Shown here piece after piece: positions 50,701 to 59,705 of a stretch of 64,000 nt of DNA. The position numbers and the translations under genes are program-made. The notes below the pieces were generated by a model that saw only the letters and a list, made by a program, of their open reading frames with translations, made no database searches and was not told where the DNA came from. The stretch covers positions 1 to 64,000 of the forward strand of contig JBBDYG010000076.1 of the NCBI GenBank assembly GCA_040901765.1, in the 5' to 3' direction. Positions within the stretch are counted from its first letter, which is position 1. Every line of letters begins with the position of its first letter. Source of the DNA: JBBDYG01 sp040901765. Its GTDB lineage: Bacteria > Planctomycetota > Planctomycetia > Pirellulales > Lacipirellulaceae.

Positions 50701-51262
50701 GCCGGCGAGCAAAGATTGCATTTGCATCGCGACAAAACTCGGTCTCCACGAAGAGTTTCGAGAACGTCGGATGATTCGCGTCGGCCTCCCGAGTTGCTAA
50801 CACGAATTCGACGTAGCTGGTAATCTCGATCTTTCTTGGGCGTTGACCTCCATTCGTGAGCCGGCATCGGCGCAACTCGCAGTCCTGGTCAGGTGCCACA
50901 CCAACCGTAAGTCGGCATTCAATCTCACGGTCGGTCCGAACGATCTCGGCCCCGGAACTCGAGAATTGAAATTCATAGACGTCGGGCAGAACGCGAGTCG
51001 GCTGATAACCGGCCGACCAGAACGATCCGTCCTCCAGATCGCGCAAATAGATAAAAAAGCCGTCGGCATCGCAGGTCGGATCGGGCATCCAGCGCGAAAC
51101 GGCCAAGCCCTCCCACTCCGAGACACCGCCGCCCGCCGCAGTAAGCTGGACGCTGTAGCGGCCATTGGTGAGCCGAGTGCTCTGGGTGGGCAGGCCGAAG
51201 ACCTGGCCGACTTTCCCCGCGTCCCTTGCCGCAGCGCGATGCTTTTGACGCAGTCGTTCCAT
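47744..51262 (-). CDS. GH94 phosphorylase-type enzyme, related to the cyclic beta-1,2-glucan synthase C-terminus
   Basis: A 1172-residue cytoplasmic protein. The ATG at 51262 is chosen; an upstream TTG would overlap the operator. It contains two tandem N-terminal beta-sandwich modules (each with YSVQL/YVIRI starts and W-x-x-D-x-x-CD-x-D/PHAE blocks) and a C-terminal (alpha/alpha)6 barrel with the general acid D850 (GSGDWNDGM) and NGGQYTHGVLWLVGA, GWTWYTGSAGWM. This matches GH94 proteins such as 1,2-beta-oligoglucan phosphorylase and the phosphorylase half of cyclic beta-1,2-glucan synthase. It should convert beta-1,2-glucan oligomers with phosphate to glucose 1-phosphate. Start and operon position fit a glucan locus. 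Confidence 0.88.
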   Translation of the reverse strand: MERLRQKHRAAARDAGKVGQVFGLPTQSTRLTNGRYSVQLTAAGGGVSEWEGLAVSRWMPDPTCDADGFFIYLRDLEDGSFWSAGYQPTRVLPDVYEFQFSSSGAEIVRTDREIECRLTVGVAPDQDCELRRCRLTNGGQRPRKIEITSYVEFVLATREADANHPTFSKLFVETEFCRDANAIFARRRPRSSVDLERWGFHRLLADLDSIGHDLQFETNRKAFIGRGRSLSHPRALDRGAKLAGDQGPVLDPIGSLRTTVWLAPGETREVVFVLGASASRRELENQMAAFHDLPAAQIFFNAPATTSALNGNAQRWIAHPSHDPPTMRLHEGVSNGRCQPEAAVETEVEVPQLSREALQFENSYGGFSADGREYVIRIEPDADGRLGLPPQPWVNVIANEQAGCLVTERGAGYTWAGNSRHNRLSAWNNDPVCDPHAEALWIRDEETGGFWSPMPGPTPAPARYEVRHGFGYTRFHHTSFGLAQEVTIFMAPDDPVKLVRVQIENRSSLSRRLSVFSYLQWGLRCTPVDLDPIDTTYDHNLAAILACNFARDVYSDSVAFSAVVADSATTTDITHTSARESFLGRFGEIASPAAVAEPRQLDNRTGSGLDACAAWRIPFRVAAGETIEFTILLGETTDHDAAAKLIGKFRRPGQVQHALEQVNAFWRKTLSAIEVETPDRQIDLMVNGWLPYQNLACRMWARSAYYQPGGAFGFRDQLQDSAALVYHQPDLTRRQIVRHAGQQFVEGDVMHWWHADNGLGLRTRFSDDLAWLPYVTATYVGVTGDEALLDKTVPFIRGERLADDQHEVCMRSEPSGVSATIYEHCCLALDRALTVGPHGLPLIGSGDWNDGMNRVGKMGQGESVWLGFFLYTVLGQMFPICERRGDLKRTQEYASHRARLAAGLNEAGWDGAWYRRAFYDNGQPLGSAESDECQIDAIAQAWSVLSGAAPRERAEMAMRAAQERLVDDRAGLIRLLAPPFDRTPNDPGYIKGYVPGVRENGGQYTHGVLWLVGALARMGHGTRAVEHLRMLSPVTRTSTAEQVAIYQTEPYVVAADVYSEPPHVGRGGWTWYTGSAGWMFRVAVESILGFSIEGGETIVLKPAISADWPQCRLRYRLPDGQTRYEIRIENPAGKETGVTSATVDGRLATVVDGAARIPIEHDGKAHSIIVYL

Positions 51263-51308
51263 AAGGTCAGTTGGCCACAAAAAACAAGAATAGGGGAAAA
51301 ATGTGAAC

Positions 51309-51323
51309 AGCAAGCGCTTTCAG
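51309..51323. promoter_or_regulatory. LacI-family operator in the GH94/transporter divergent promoter
   Basis: AGCAAGCGCTTTCAG carries the palindromic core AAGCGCTT and lies between the divergent GH94 and transporter genes, so one site could control both. Confidence 0.7.
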
Positions 51324-51416
51324 TCGCCTCGCTTCAGTGTAATATGCGGCTTCAGGGAAGGGGAGTACTGAAACAGAAATCTGGGTTTCAAGCCAGCAGC
51401 CGAGGATGATCGAAAC

Positions 51417-53207
51417 ATGGCCGTTCCTCCGCGCCACGTAACTGAACCTGTGCGACGTGTTCCGTGGAATCAACTGATCGCCTACGGCATGGGTGGGGTG
51501 ATCCCGATCGCCCTGTTTAATATCGCCCCGCGTCTGATGCAGTTGCTCGGCAATATCTCGCTAGGATTGAACCCCCTTTGGTTGGGCGTGATCCTGTTCG
51601 TCCCTAAGCTTTGGGACGCCGTCTCCGATCCGATCATTGGACACTTGTCTGACAACACCCGCTCTCGTTGGGGCCGCCGGCGCCCTTACATACTTGTTGG
51701 CGGCATCGCGGTCGCGGTGACCTTTGTTGCCATGTGGTGGGTTCCCCGCGGCCAGTTCATCCGAACAATCTTCCCGAGTGAGTCTGCCTATGCCTGGTTT
51801 CAATGCGTGTTCATCTTAGGAGGAGTGCTCCTGTTCTTCACCGCGACGTCGATCTTTGAAATTAGCCACGGCGCGCTCGGACTGGAAATGTCGGAAGACT
51901 ACCACGACCGCACCCGATTGTTCAGCGCCAAGAGTTTTTTCGGCAACCTGTTTGCCATGGGGACGCCCTGGCTGCTCGCACTGGCAGTCTTGTTGCAAGG
52001 ATCGAGCGGAGATTTGATCGATGGCATGCGATACGCCTCGATGCTGGTGGCCATCATCTTAACTCCATTAGTCATCTGGTGGTTCGTCACGCTAAAGGAA
52101 CCAAGTCTGACCCCGGTCGAATCACGCAAGAAATCGACATTCTGGCACGACATGCGGATTACGCTTCGGAACAAAACATTTCTTATCCTCACAGCAATTA
52201 TCTTTACCTTGGCAATCGGCTTCAATTTCGTCTCGCTCTTTGGCGATTACATTAAGATTTTCTATCTCTACGGCGGCGATGTCAGTGCCGCGGGCAAGCT
52301 CCTCGGTTGGGACGGCACCGTTTGGGCCGTCACGGCGCTCGTGGCCGTCTTTCCCCTCAATTGGATCAGCCGGCGCGTTGGAAAAAGGAACACCTTGATA
52401 CTTGCCATCCTGCTGATGTGTGCCGCTCAGGTTTCCAAAATCGTCTGCTACAATCCTGAGCTTCCCTACCTGGTACTCATTCCCACAATGCTGCTGTCCG
52501 CGGGAATGTTAATGTTCTTTACCCTCGCCTCATCCATGGTCGGCGACGTGTGCGACGAAGATGAATTGAAGCGAAATGCACGTTCCGAAGGCACATACTA
52601 CGCGGTGTTCTGGTGGTTTATCCAAATGGGCACGGCAGTGGCCAGCTTTGTTTCGGGTGCACTGTTGGTATACACGACCTTCGACCAAAAACAAAATGTG
52701 ATGGTCGACTCCCTCACGAGAAGCATGGCGACGCTTAGGATCGACGCGGAGCAGTGGCAAACTCAAGATTCGGCCGTGAATGCTGCGGCGCGTGCCGCAG
52801 CAGCCTCATCGCATTTTGACGACTTTCTCGCGGACGCAACAAAATTGCACGCGCACCTCCGCGCGCGAAGCGAGGCGTATCCTAGCCAAGCCGAGCACTT
52901 ACAACATCTACTCGATCAGCTTGCCTTACTTCGTTCGACGGCGGAAGCGCATCAAGCAAACCTCGTGTTTTTGGTTAACGCCCCGACAGAACTCATGGAG
53001 GAAACGGATGTAGTTTTGCAGCGGGCAACCCAACTGAAGCGTCAGTCGCCCCAAACTCTCTTCCGCCTGCGTGTCGTTGAGATCGGCGTGCCGCTGCTGC
53101 TAAGCATCATTTCCATCGTGCTCACGCTTCGCTACCCGCTTACCGAAGCACGCTGTTATGAAATTGAACAAGCGCTGCGAAAGCGCCGGGCGGAACAAGC
53201 GGTCTAA
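51417..53207 (+). CDS. GPH-family sugar:cation symporter with a helical insert
   Basis: A 596-residue transporter of the glycoside-pentoside-hexuronide (MelB-like) family. Membrane helices cover most of 20-420 and 551-580, with family blocks such as PKLWDAVSDPIIGHLSDNTR and SRWGRRRPYILVGG. The family is usually 450-500 residues. The excess comes from a soluble, helix-rich insert at about 421-550 (MATLRIDAEQW, HFDDFLADATKLHAHLRA, AEHLQHLLDQLALL), placed before the last membrane helix. It likely imports beta-1,2-gluco-oligosaccharides for the GH94 and GH1 enzymes. It is divergent from the GH94 gene with a shared operator. Confidence 0.87.
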   Translation: MAVPPRHVTEPVRRVPWNQLIAYGMGGVIPIALFNIAPRLMQLLGNISLGLNPLWLGVILFVPKLWDAVSDPIIGHLSDNTRSRWGRRRPYILVGGIAVAVTFVAMWWVPRGQFIRTIFPSESAYAWFQCVFILGGVLLFFTATSIFEISHGALGLEMSEDYHDRTRLFSAKSFFGNLFAMGTPWLLALAVLLQGSSGDLIDGMRYASMLVAIILTPLVIWWFVTLKEPSLTPVESRKKSTFWHDMRITLRNKTFLILTAIIFTLAIGFNFVSLFGDYIKIFYLYGGDVSAAGKLLGWDGTVWAVTALVAVFPLNWISRRVGKRNTLILAILLMCAAQVSKIVCYNPELPYLVLIPTMLLSAGMLMFFTLASSMVGDVCDEDELKRNARSEGTYYAVFWWFIQMGTAVASFVSGALLVYTTFDQKQNVMVDSLTRSMATLRIDAEQWQTQDSAVNAAARAAAASSHFDDFLADATKLHAHLRARSEAYPSQAEHLQHLLDQLALLRSTAEAHQANLVFLVNAPTELMEETDVVLQRATQLKRQSPQTLFRLRVVEIGVPLLLSIISIVLTLRYPLTEARCYEIEQALRKRRAEQAV

Positions 53208-53232
53208 AGTGCAATGAGGTCGGGGTTAGTGG

Positions 53233-54249
53233 CTATTGCCGGGCGGCACCGCAAGAATCTCGGACTACGAGTTCGGCCGATAGCGAGACGGTCGTCGGCT
53301 CATTTTCCGGCTCGGCGATTCTCTGGCACAGCAGTCCGATGGCCGTCGCGCCCATACTCGACATGGGAACCCGCACGGTAGTCAGCAGGGGCTTGGTCAT
53401 TTGGGCGACTCGCGTGTCGTCGAAGCCGACCACACCCAGGTCCGTGGGAACCGACATGCCCTTGGCGATCGCGGCGGCGATGACTCCCGCTGCCATTTCA
53501 TCATTCGCCGCAAACACGCACGTTTCCGCCCCGAGCCAATCGCTAACTTTGCTTTCGGCCAGGCGGTAGGCCGATTCGTAGGTGTAATCCAAATAATAAA
53601 CGTCGTCCTCGCTAAGATCTCGGCTGACGGCCCGAAGCTCATCGCGGCAAGCACTATATCGGGCCTGCGTGTCGATGTTCGTCTGCCGACCGCCCACAAA
53701 GATCACCCGGCGCACATGACACTCTTGCAAAAGATGCCGCATCATGGCGAGCGCCCCTCGACGTTGATTGATGACGACGGTGTCGTGTACCACGCCCTCG
53801 ATCTCGCCGTCGAGAACCACGATGGGAAGCTGTAACTCCGCGAGCGCCGGACCGATGCCGGAGACCATGGTGTCGGAAACCATCACCGCCAGCCCGTCTA
53901 GCAAGGCCCGCTGCCCGAGTGCCGCCAACCAGCGTTGCGTATCATCGCCCGGCAAGGCCGACGACAGCAACAGATTGGTGCCCATCTCCCGTGCCTGGAG
54001 GTTCGCACCCCGGATTATTTCCGAATAGAACTCGCCGTGCAGGTCGGGCAACACGAGTCCAATGATGCCGCTCTTACGGAGCATGAGTCCGCGGGCAAAC
54101 GCATTCGGACGGTACTTCAGTTCGCGGATCGCTTCGTCGACTCGCTCGCGGGTTTTCGCGTTGACGAGCTCTCGGCGGTTGATCACCCGCGAAACAGTGC
54201 TGATTGACACATTGGCGCGTTTGGCAACGTCTTCTATGGAAGCGGGCAT
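53233..54249 (-). CDS. LacI-family transcriptional regulator of the glucan locus
   Basis: A 338-residue LacI-type repressor. Its N-terminal HTH reads SIEDVAKRANVSISTVSRVI, with NRRELVNAKTRERVDEAIRE and the hinge helix before IIGLVLPDLHGEFYSEIIRG. The effector domain (about 62-330) is a periplasmic-binding-protein fold with DVYYLDYTYESAYRLAESKV and VGFDDTRVAQMTKPLLTTVR. It converges with the transporter gene. Related palindromes at 43304, 44793 and 51309 are its most likely targets. The inducer is presumably a glucan breakdown product. Confidence 0.9.
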   Translation of the reverse strand: MPASIEDVAKRANVSISTVSRVINRRELVNAKTRERVDEAIRELKYRPNAFARGLMLRKSGIIGLVLPDLHGEFYSEIIRGANLQAREMGTNLLLSSALPGDDTQRWLAALGQRALLDGLAVMVSDTMVSGIGPALAELQLPIVVLDGEIEGVVHDTVVINQRRGALAMMRHLLQECHVRRVIFVGGRQTNIDTQARYSACRDELRAVSRDLSEDDVYYLDYTYESAYRLAESKVSDWLGAETCVFAANDEMAAGVIAAAIAKGMSVPTDLGVVGFDDTRVAQMTKPLLTTVRVPMSSMGATAIGLLCQRIAEPENEPTTVSLSAELVVRDSCGAARQ

Positions 54250-54533
54250 GTCGATAACTTTCTCCTAGCGGCGTCTTCCGCCGCGATCCGTCAAATTGTA
54301 CCTTAATTGCCATCACGGGTGCTAGAACTTTCAAGGTTTCATCCATGGGCGATTCGGACGCCAGTTATAAGACTTCATGGTCGTATTTGAGCCGCAGTTA
54401 GATCCTTCGCGAGAAGATTAAGCGACAGATCTCAACATCGAAATCGGAAATCCCAGGTTACAATAGAAATCTATCGCTCACCTCGCTCGATAGGTTCAAC
54501 CGACGAGCCACTCCGCCAACAGAAGACCCTTCC

Positions 54534-57500
54534 ATGCTTCTCCGGCCCGCAGGCTTCCAGTGTCTGGTCTACCTGGTTTGTGCAAGCGCCGCGATGGCCG
54601 ACGGGAACCGGCTCGGCTATCTCGATACCGTCGATCCATACTATGTATCGCGCGATTTTGCGCGACTTACCACGCCGCAGTGGGCCGATCCGCCGGCACC
54701 CGAATCGGACGACCCCCAACCGCGTGCCACGGACGCCGTCGTCGTCCTGGCAATCGACGACATGCGCGGGTACGAGAAGTGGGAAGAGTTTCTGCGGCCC
54801 ACGCTCGATCGGCTCAAGCGGATCGACGGCCGTGCGCCGGTCAGCATCATGACCAACCAGATCGAACCCTTCGAGCCGCATTTGCAGACGTGGCTCGACG
54901 AAGGACTCAGCCTCGAAGTTCACACCCTCGATCATCCGTGCCCGCTATTGAAGGACCACGATTTTCCGAAAGCCCTTGCGACCTACGATCGCTGCGTCGA
55001 TCTGCTCGCGCGGGTGCCGAACAGCCGCCCGGTGGCGTTTCGCATGCCGTGTTGCGATTCGCTAAATACCTTTAGCCCCCGGTTTGTCACCGAAATATTT
55101 AACGGCCGGACCGAAGCGGGGAATTTCTTGCGCGTCGATTCGTCGGTGTTTCAGGTGTTCAGCGTCAACGATCCCGTGTTGCCGCGTGAACTGGTCTGGG
55201 ACGAAGCGGGGCGCCAGCGCTTTCGCAAGTACCTTCCCTTTCCGTCATTCGTGAACACGATCGAGGACTATCCCTATCCGTACGTGATTGGCGGGCGGAT
55301 GTGGGAATTCCCCTGCATGGTCCCCAGCGATTGGGAGGCCCAGAACCTGAATCATCCGAACCACCCGGCGACGGTCCGCGACTGGCAGGCGGCGCTCGAT
55401 GCCACGGTGATTAAACAGGGCGTGTTCAACCTGGTATTTCACCCGCACGGGTGGATCCGAGCCGAACAGGTCAATCAGCTCATCGACCATGCCGTGAAAA
55501 CTTACGGCAAGCGTGTGGTGTTTCTCACGTTCCGCGAAGCCCACGAGCGCCTGACGGCGAACCTGCTGGCGGGGCACCCGCTCCGCGCCGACGACGGCGG
55601 CGACAACGGCGTAAGGCTGCTGGAGCTCAACGGTGACGGTTATCTCGACGTGTTGATCGGCAACGACCAGGTGCAGTTCACCCGCATCTGGCAACCCACG
55701 CAGCGTCGGTGGTTGGAGACACCGCTGCCGGTGAAGTTCGTATCGATGAAGGATGGCTCGCGGCGCGTGGCCGGCGCGCGATTCGGCATTGTCAACTCAC
55801 CCACCGGCCCCGCGGTGACACTTTTTGTAGCGGACGAACATGTCCGCGATGCCTGGCAATTCAACGGCGCGAAGTGGCGACATACCCCGCAGCTTCTCAA
55901 CGGATTGACGGTCGATGGTGAAACGCTGCAAATCAGCCAGCAAGGACGCGACCGCGGCGTGCGCCTGGTTGACCTGGACGGCGATGGCAGTTGCGAACTG
56001 CTGGTAGCCAACGACCGCACGCGGGCCGCGTTTCGCTGGTCGACTGACCAGAGTCGATGGGAACCGTTGCCGTTTGCCCCGCCGGAACCTGCTGCGTTTG
56101 TCGATGCCGATGGCCACGATCGAGGCCTGCGACTGGTGGATGTCGATGACGACGCCCGGCTCGACGTGATGTATTCAAACGAAGCGCACGAGGGGCTTTG
56201 GCTGTACGACTCACTCGTAGAAGGCTGGGCGACGCGCGTCGTCGATCAACCGCGCGGCGGAAAGACCGTAATCCCGATGATCGCCCGAGGCGCGACGAAC
56301 AACGGCGCCTGGTTTCATTCGCGCGGCCTGTGGGTGCAGAACGAAGACACGGCAGACATGCCCGATCTGGTCGATCGCCGCTCGTTTAACGAGCTGCTTG
56401 GCAACATTTCCCGTCCAGCGCGACCAGCTTCCGTTGCGGAGCAAACGATGAAAGTTCGCCCGGGGTTTCAGGTCGAGCTGGTCGCCGCCGAACCGTTGGT
56501 GGCCGACCCCGTGGCATTCGATTTCGGTCCCGATGGCCGCCTGTGGGTGGCCGAGATGGGCGACTATCCCGACGGCGCGGATGGCCACGGTAAGCCGGGC
56601 AGTCGCGTTCGCGTGTTGGACGACAGCGATGGCGATGGCCGGCTCGACCGTGCGACGGTGTTTCTCGACGGCCTCTCGCACGCCAACAGCGTGCTCGCGT
56701 GGCGCGACGGTGCGATCATCTGCACTCCGCCGGAGATCATCTACGCGGAGGATACCGACGGCGACGGCCGGGCCGACGTGCGGCGCACGCTGTACGACGG
56801 CTTCGGCACATGGAATCCCCAGCACATGGCCAACGGCCTCAAGCGCGGGCTAGACAATTGGATTTACTGTTGCCACGGCGACAGCGAAGCGGTGCGCTCG
56901 GTAAAGACGGGCGAGGTCGTCAACATCGCCGGCAAGGACTTCCGCATTCGCCCCGACGAAGGCCTCATCGAACCGCTCTCCGGTTTCTGCCAGTTCATCC
57001 GCAACCGCAACGACTGGGGCGATTGGTTTGGCAACGTGAACAACAACCCGATGTGGCAGTACGCGATCGAAGACCGCTACCTGCAACGCAACCCCCACGT
57101 CCGCGTACCCAAAGTTCGGCCGGACGTGCCCGAGGTGCCAGGTTCGGCGCGGGTGTACCCCGCCAGCCGGACTCTACAGCGTTTCAACGACCTGCACACG
57201 GCGGACTGTTTCACATCGGCTTGTTGCGCGATGATCTACCGCGACACGCTGTTCGGGCCGGCGTTTGAGGGCAACAGCTTTGTGAGTGAACCGGTCCATA
57301 ACCTGGTGCATCGCGAGGTGGTCCGTCGCGAAGGTGTAAGGTACCGCAGCCGCCGTGCTGAGGACGAACAGACGAGCGAGTTTCTGGCTTCGACCGACAA
57401 CTGGTCGCGCCCGGCGATGATCGACACCGGTCCCGACGGCGCGCTGTGGATCGCCGACATGTATCGGCGGGTGATCGAGCATACCGAGTGGATCCCCGAT

Positions 57501-59705
57501 AGCTTTGAGGCCGAGGTCGATGTTCGCGCGGGGAGCGACCAAGGGCGGATTTATCGCGTGTACCCGATCGGCGTCAAGCCGCGGCGCGTGCCGAACCTGG
57601 CGGCAATGAGTCCGCCAGAATTGGTCGCGGTGCTAGAAAGCCCCAACGGCCCGCAACGCGATCTGGCCCAGCAGTTGCTGGTTCATGCGGGCGATAACGC
57701 CGTCGTTGCAGCCCTGGAAGCGCTGGTCGAGACAAGTAAATTGCCGCAGGCTCGGCTGCACGCACTGTACACGCTCGACGGTCTCGGTGCCCTACGTGTC
57801 CCGACGATTCTCGTGGCGCTTGCCGATGAACACGCGGAGTTGCGTCGCCACGCAATACGCCTCGCCGAGCCGCGGCTGTCGGCCGGCGATGACGATTCGG
57901 CAGTACTATTGGCAGCGCTGATCGCGCTAAAGGATGACGACCCGCGCGTGCTGCTGCAACTTGCGCTCACGCTGGGTGAATCGATCGACGCATCCGCCGG
58001 TCGGAAGTTGGGCGAATTGGCAGTTCAAGCTCAGGGCGATCCGATCATCGAAGCAGCCGCGATGAGCGCGGCGCTACAGCATCTCGATCAAGTGACCGGG
58101 GCGATTGTTGAACACCTCGACACGATCGACGACCCCGCCCGCGCCGTGACGCCGCTGATCGCCTCGGCGCTCGGGACAGGCAACGACGCGACACTTGCCC
58201 GGGTGCTGGCCGCCATCAACACAGCGGAATCAGACGGCTACGCCGACTGGCAGCTTGTGGCCGTAGCGGGTCTGATCGAGCGACTCGCCGATGCCGGCCG
58301 CACGATGGCAACCCTCCGCAACGGTACGAATAGCGCACTTGATGAGGAGGTCCAGCGCCTGAGCGCCATCCTCGAACACGGCCGCAAGATCGCGACGGCA
58401 GAGGCGTCCCCTCTGCCGGCACGCGAGCGGGCGCTCGCCCTGTTGGCCGCCGAACCCGATAAGCTCGACGCCGATCTTGAGCTACTCGCTTCGCTGCTCG
58501 AACCATCGGTGGCGACTTCGCTGCAACTGACGGCGATCGACCGGCTCGGGCAACTCGATGACTCGCGGGTGCCGGGGTTGTTGCTCAACCAGTGGGCGAC
58601 ATACACTTCGAGCGTACGACGCGAAGTGCTGACGCGGATGTTCCAGCGGGCTGGCGGGTTGGAAGCATTGCTCGATGCCGTTCAGGACGGCCGGATCGAC
58701 GCGCGGGACATTGACGCATCGCGGCGTCAACGGCTTCTCACACATGACGACGAGGCGATCCGCCAACGTGCCGAGAAGTTGCTCAACGCGGGCGCGAACG
58801 AGGACCGTCAAAAAGTCGTCGATGCGTACCGCCAACGGCTACCAAGCAACGGTGATGCCGCCCGCGGCCGCGCGGTATTTGAAAAACGCTGCGCGGCGTG
58901 TCACCGCTGGCAAGACACCGGCCACGCGGTGGGGCCTGACCTGGCGGCGCTCTCGGACCGCTCGACCGAAGCGATGTTGATCGCAATGTTGGACCCCAAC
59001 CGCGCCGTCGAGAGCCGTTATACGTCCTACACTGCCATCACCGAATCGGGGCGAACATACACTGGCATGTTGGCCGACGAAACCGGCGGTGCGATCACAC
59101 TTCTCGAGCAAGAGGGCAAGCGACACGTGCTGCAGCGGAGCGAGCTCGAGGAGCTAACCAGTTCGCGGATGTCGCTGATGCCCGAGGGCCTGGAAAAAGA
59201 CCTCTCTCCAGGGGATTTGGCCGACGTGATCGCGCTGTTGCAATCCGCCGCGCCGAAGCCGAAGGAAGTCGACGGAAATCGACCACAGGTAGTACACCAT
59301 GAACAACTCCGCGGCGAGCTGGCCTGCCTGGCCAGCAATGCCGAGATCTACGGCACGACGCTGCGCATCGAAGAAGTCAACGGCGCGCTGGGTTACTGGA
59401 ACAGCGACGACGATCGCGCCGCCTGGGAACTCGACGTGGAGCACCCCGGGCGCTACACCGTGCTCGTCGAGTTTTCCTGCAACAACGAAGCGGCGGGGAA
59501 CCACTACGCAATCGAAGTCGCCGGGCAAACGATTCATCACCGCGTCGATTCAACGGGTGAGTGGAACGTCTACCAGCGCATCGACGTGGGTACGTTCGAC
59601 TTGCCGAAAGGCAGCGCTCGCCTGACGGTCCGGCCCGAGGGCCCGATCCGCGACGCGCTCATGGATCTGAAGAGCGTGACGTTGCGGCCGGTGGGTGCCC
59701 AGTAG
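54534..59705 (+). CDS. Very large secreted multidomain dehydrogenase-cytochrome c protein
   Basis: A 1723-residue exported protein. Order: signal peptide (1-22); a polysaccharide-deacetylase-like domain (about 60-350; VVLAIDDMRGYEKW, EVHTLDHPCP, FRMPCCDS); FG-GAP/VCBS-type repeats (about 360-620); a PVC-type membrane-bound dehydrogenase beta-propeller (about 640-1030; FDFGPDGRLWVAEMGDYPDG, DTDGDGRADVRRTLYDGFGT); HEAT repeats (about 1060-1400); a haem-binding cytochrome c site C1453-A-A-C1456-H1457 with M distal in the following domain; and a C-terminal beta-sandwich (about 1590-1720). Such proteins are common in Planctomycetota, but the deacetylase-like N-terminus is uncommon. The substrate is not known. 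Its last 47 bp overlap the convergent next gene. Confidence 0.8.
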   Translation: MLLRPAGFQCLVYLVCASAAMADGNRLGYLDTVDPYYVSRDFARLTTPQWADPPAPESDDPQPRATDAVVVLAIDDMRGYEKWEEFLRPTLDRLKRIDGRAPVSIMTNQIEPFEPHLQTWLDEGLSLEVHTLDHPCPLLKDHDFPKALATYDRCVDLLARVPNSRPVAFRMPCCDSLNTFSPRFVTEIFNGRTEAGNFLRVDSSVFQVFSVNDPVLPRELVWDEAGRQRFRKYLPFPSFVNTIEDYPYPYVIGGRMWEFPCMVPSDWEAQNLNHPNHPATVRDWQAALDATVIKQGVFNLVFHPHGWIRAEQVNQLIDHAVKTYGKRVVFLTFREAHERLTANLLAGHPLRADDGGDNGVRLLELNGDGYLDVLIGNDQVQFTRIWQPTQRRWLETPLPVKFVSMKDGSRRVAGARFGIVNSPTGPAVTLFVADEHVRDAWQFNGAKWRHTPQLLNGLTVDGETLQISQQGRDRGVRLVDLDGDGSCELLVANDRTRAAFRWSTDQSRWEPLPFAPPEPAAFVDADGHDRGLRLVDVDDDARLDVMYSNEAHEGLWLYDSLVEGWATRVVDQPRGGKTVIPMIARGATNNGAWFHSRGLWVQNEDTADMPDLVDRRSFNELLGNISRPARPASVAEQTMKVRPGFQVELVAAEPLVADPVAFDFGPDGRLWVAEMGDYPDGADGHGKPGSRVRVLDDSDGDGRLDRATVFLDGLSHANSVLAWRDGAIICTPPEIIYAEDTDGDGRADVRRTLYDGFGTWNPQHMANGLKRGLDNWIYCCHGDSEAVRSVKTGEVVNIAGKDFRIRPDEGLIEPLSGFCQFIRNRNDWGDWFGNVNNNPMWQYAIEDRYLQRNPHVRVPKVRPDVPEVPGSARVYPASRTLQRFNDLHTADCFTSACCAMIYRDTLFGPAFEGNSFVSEPVHNLVHREVVRREGVRYRSRRAEDEQTSEFLASTDNWSRPAMIDTGPDGALWIADMYRRVIEHTEWIPDSFEAEVDVRAGSDQGRIYRVYPIGVKPRRVPNLAAMSPPELVAVLESPNGPQRDLAQQLLVHAGDNAVVAALEALVETSKLPQARLHALYTLDGLGALRVPTILVALADEHAELRRHAIRLAEPRLSAGDDDSAVLLAALIALKDDDPRVLLQLALTLGESIDASAGRKLGELAVQAQGDPIIEAAAMSAALQHLDQVTGAIVEHLDTIDDPARAVTPLIASALGTGNDATLARVLAAINTAESDGYADWQLVAVAGLIERLADAGRTMATLRNGTNSALDEEVQRLSAILEHGRKIATAEASPLPARERALALLAAEPDKLDADLELLASLLEPSVATSLQLTAIDRLGQLDDSRVPGLLLNQWATYTSSVRREVLTRMFQRAGGLEALLDAVQDGRIDARDIDASRRQRLLTHDDEAIRQRAEKLLNAGANEDRQKVVDAYRQRLPSNGDAARGRAVFEKRCAACHRWQDTGHAVGPDLAALSDRSTEAMLIAMLDPNRAVESRYTSYTAITESGRTYTGMLADETGGAITLLEQEGKRHVLQRSELEELTSSRMSLMPEGLEKDLSPGDLADVIALLQSAAPKPKEVDGNRPQVVHHEQLRGELACLASNAEIYGTTLRIEEVNGALGYWNSDDDRAAWELDVEHPGRYTVLVEFSCNNEAAGNHYAIEVAGQTIHHRVDSTGEWNVYQRIDVGTFDLPKGSARLTVRPEGPIRDALMDLKSVTLRPVGAQ

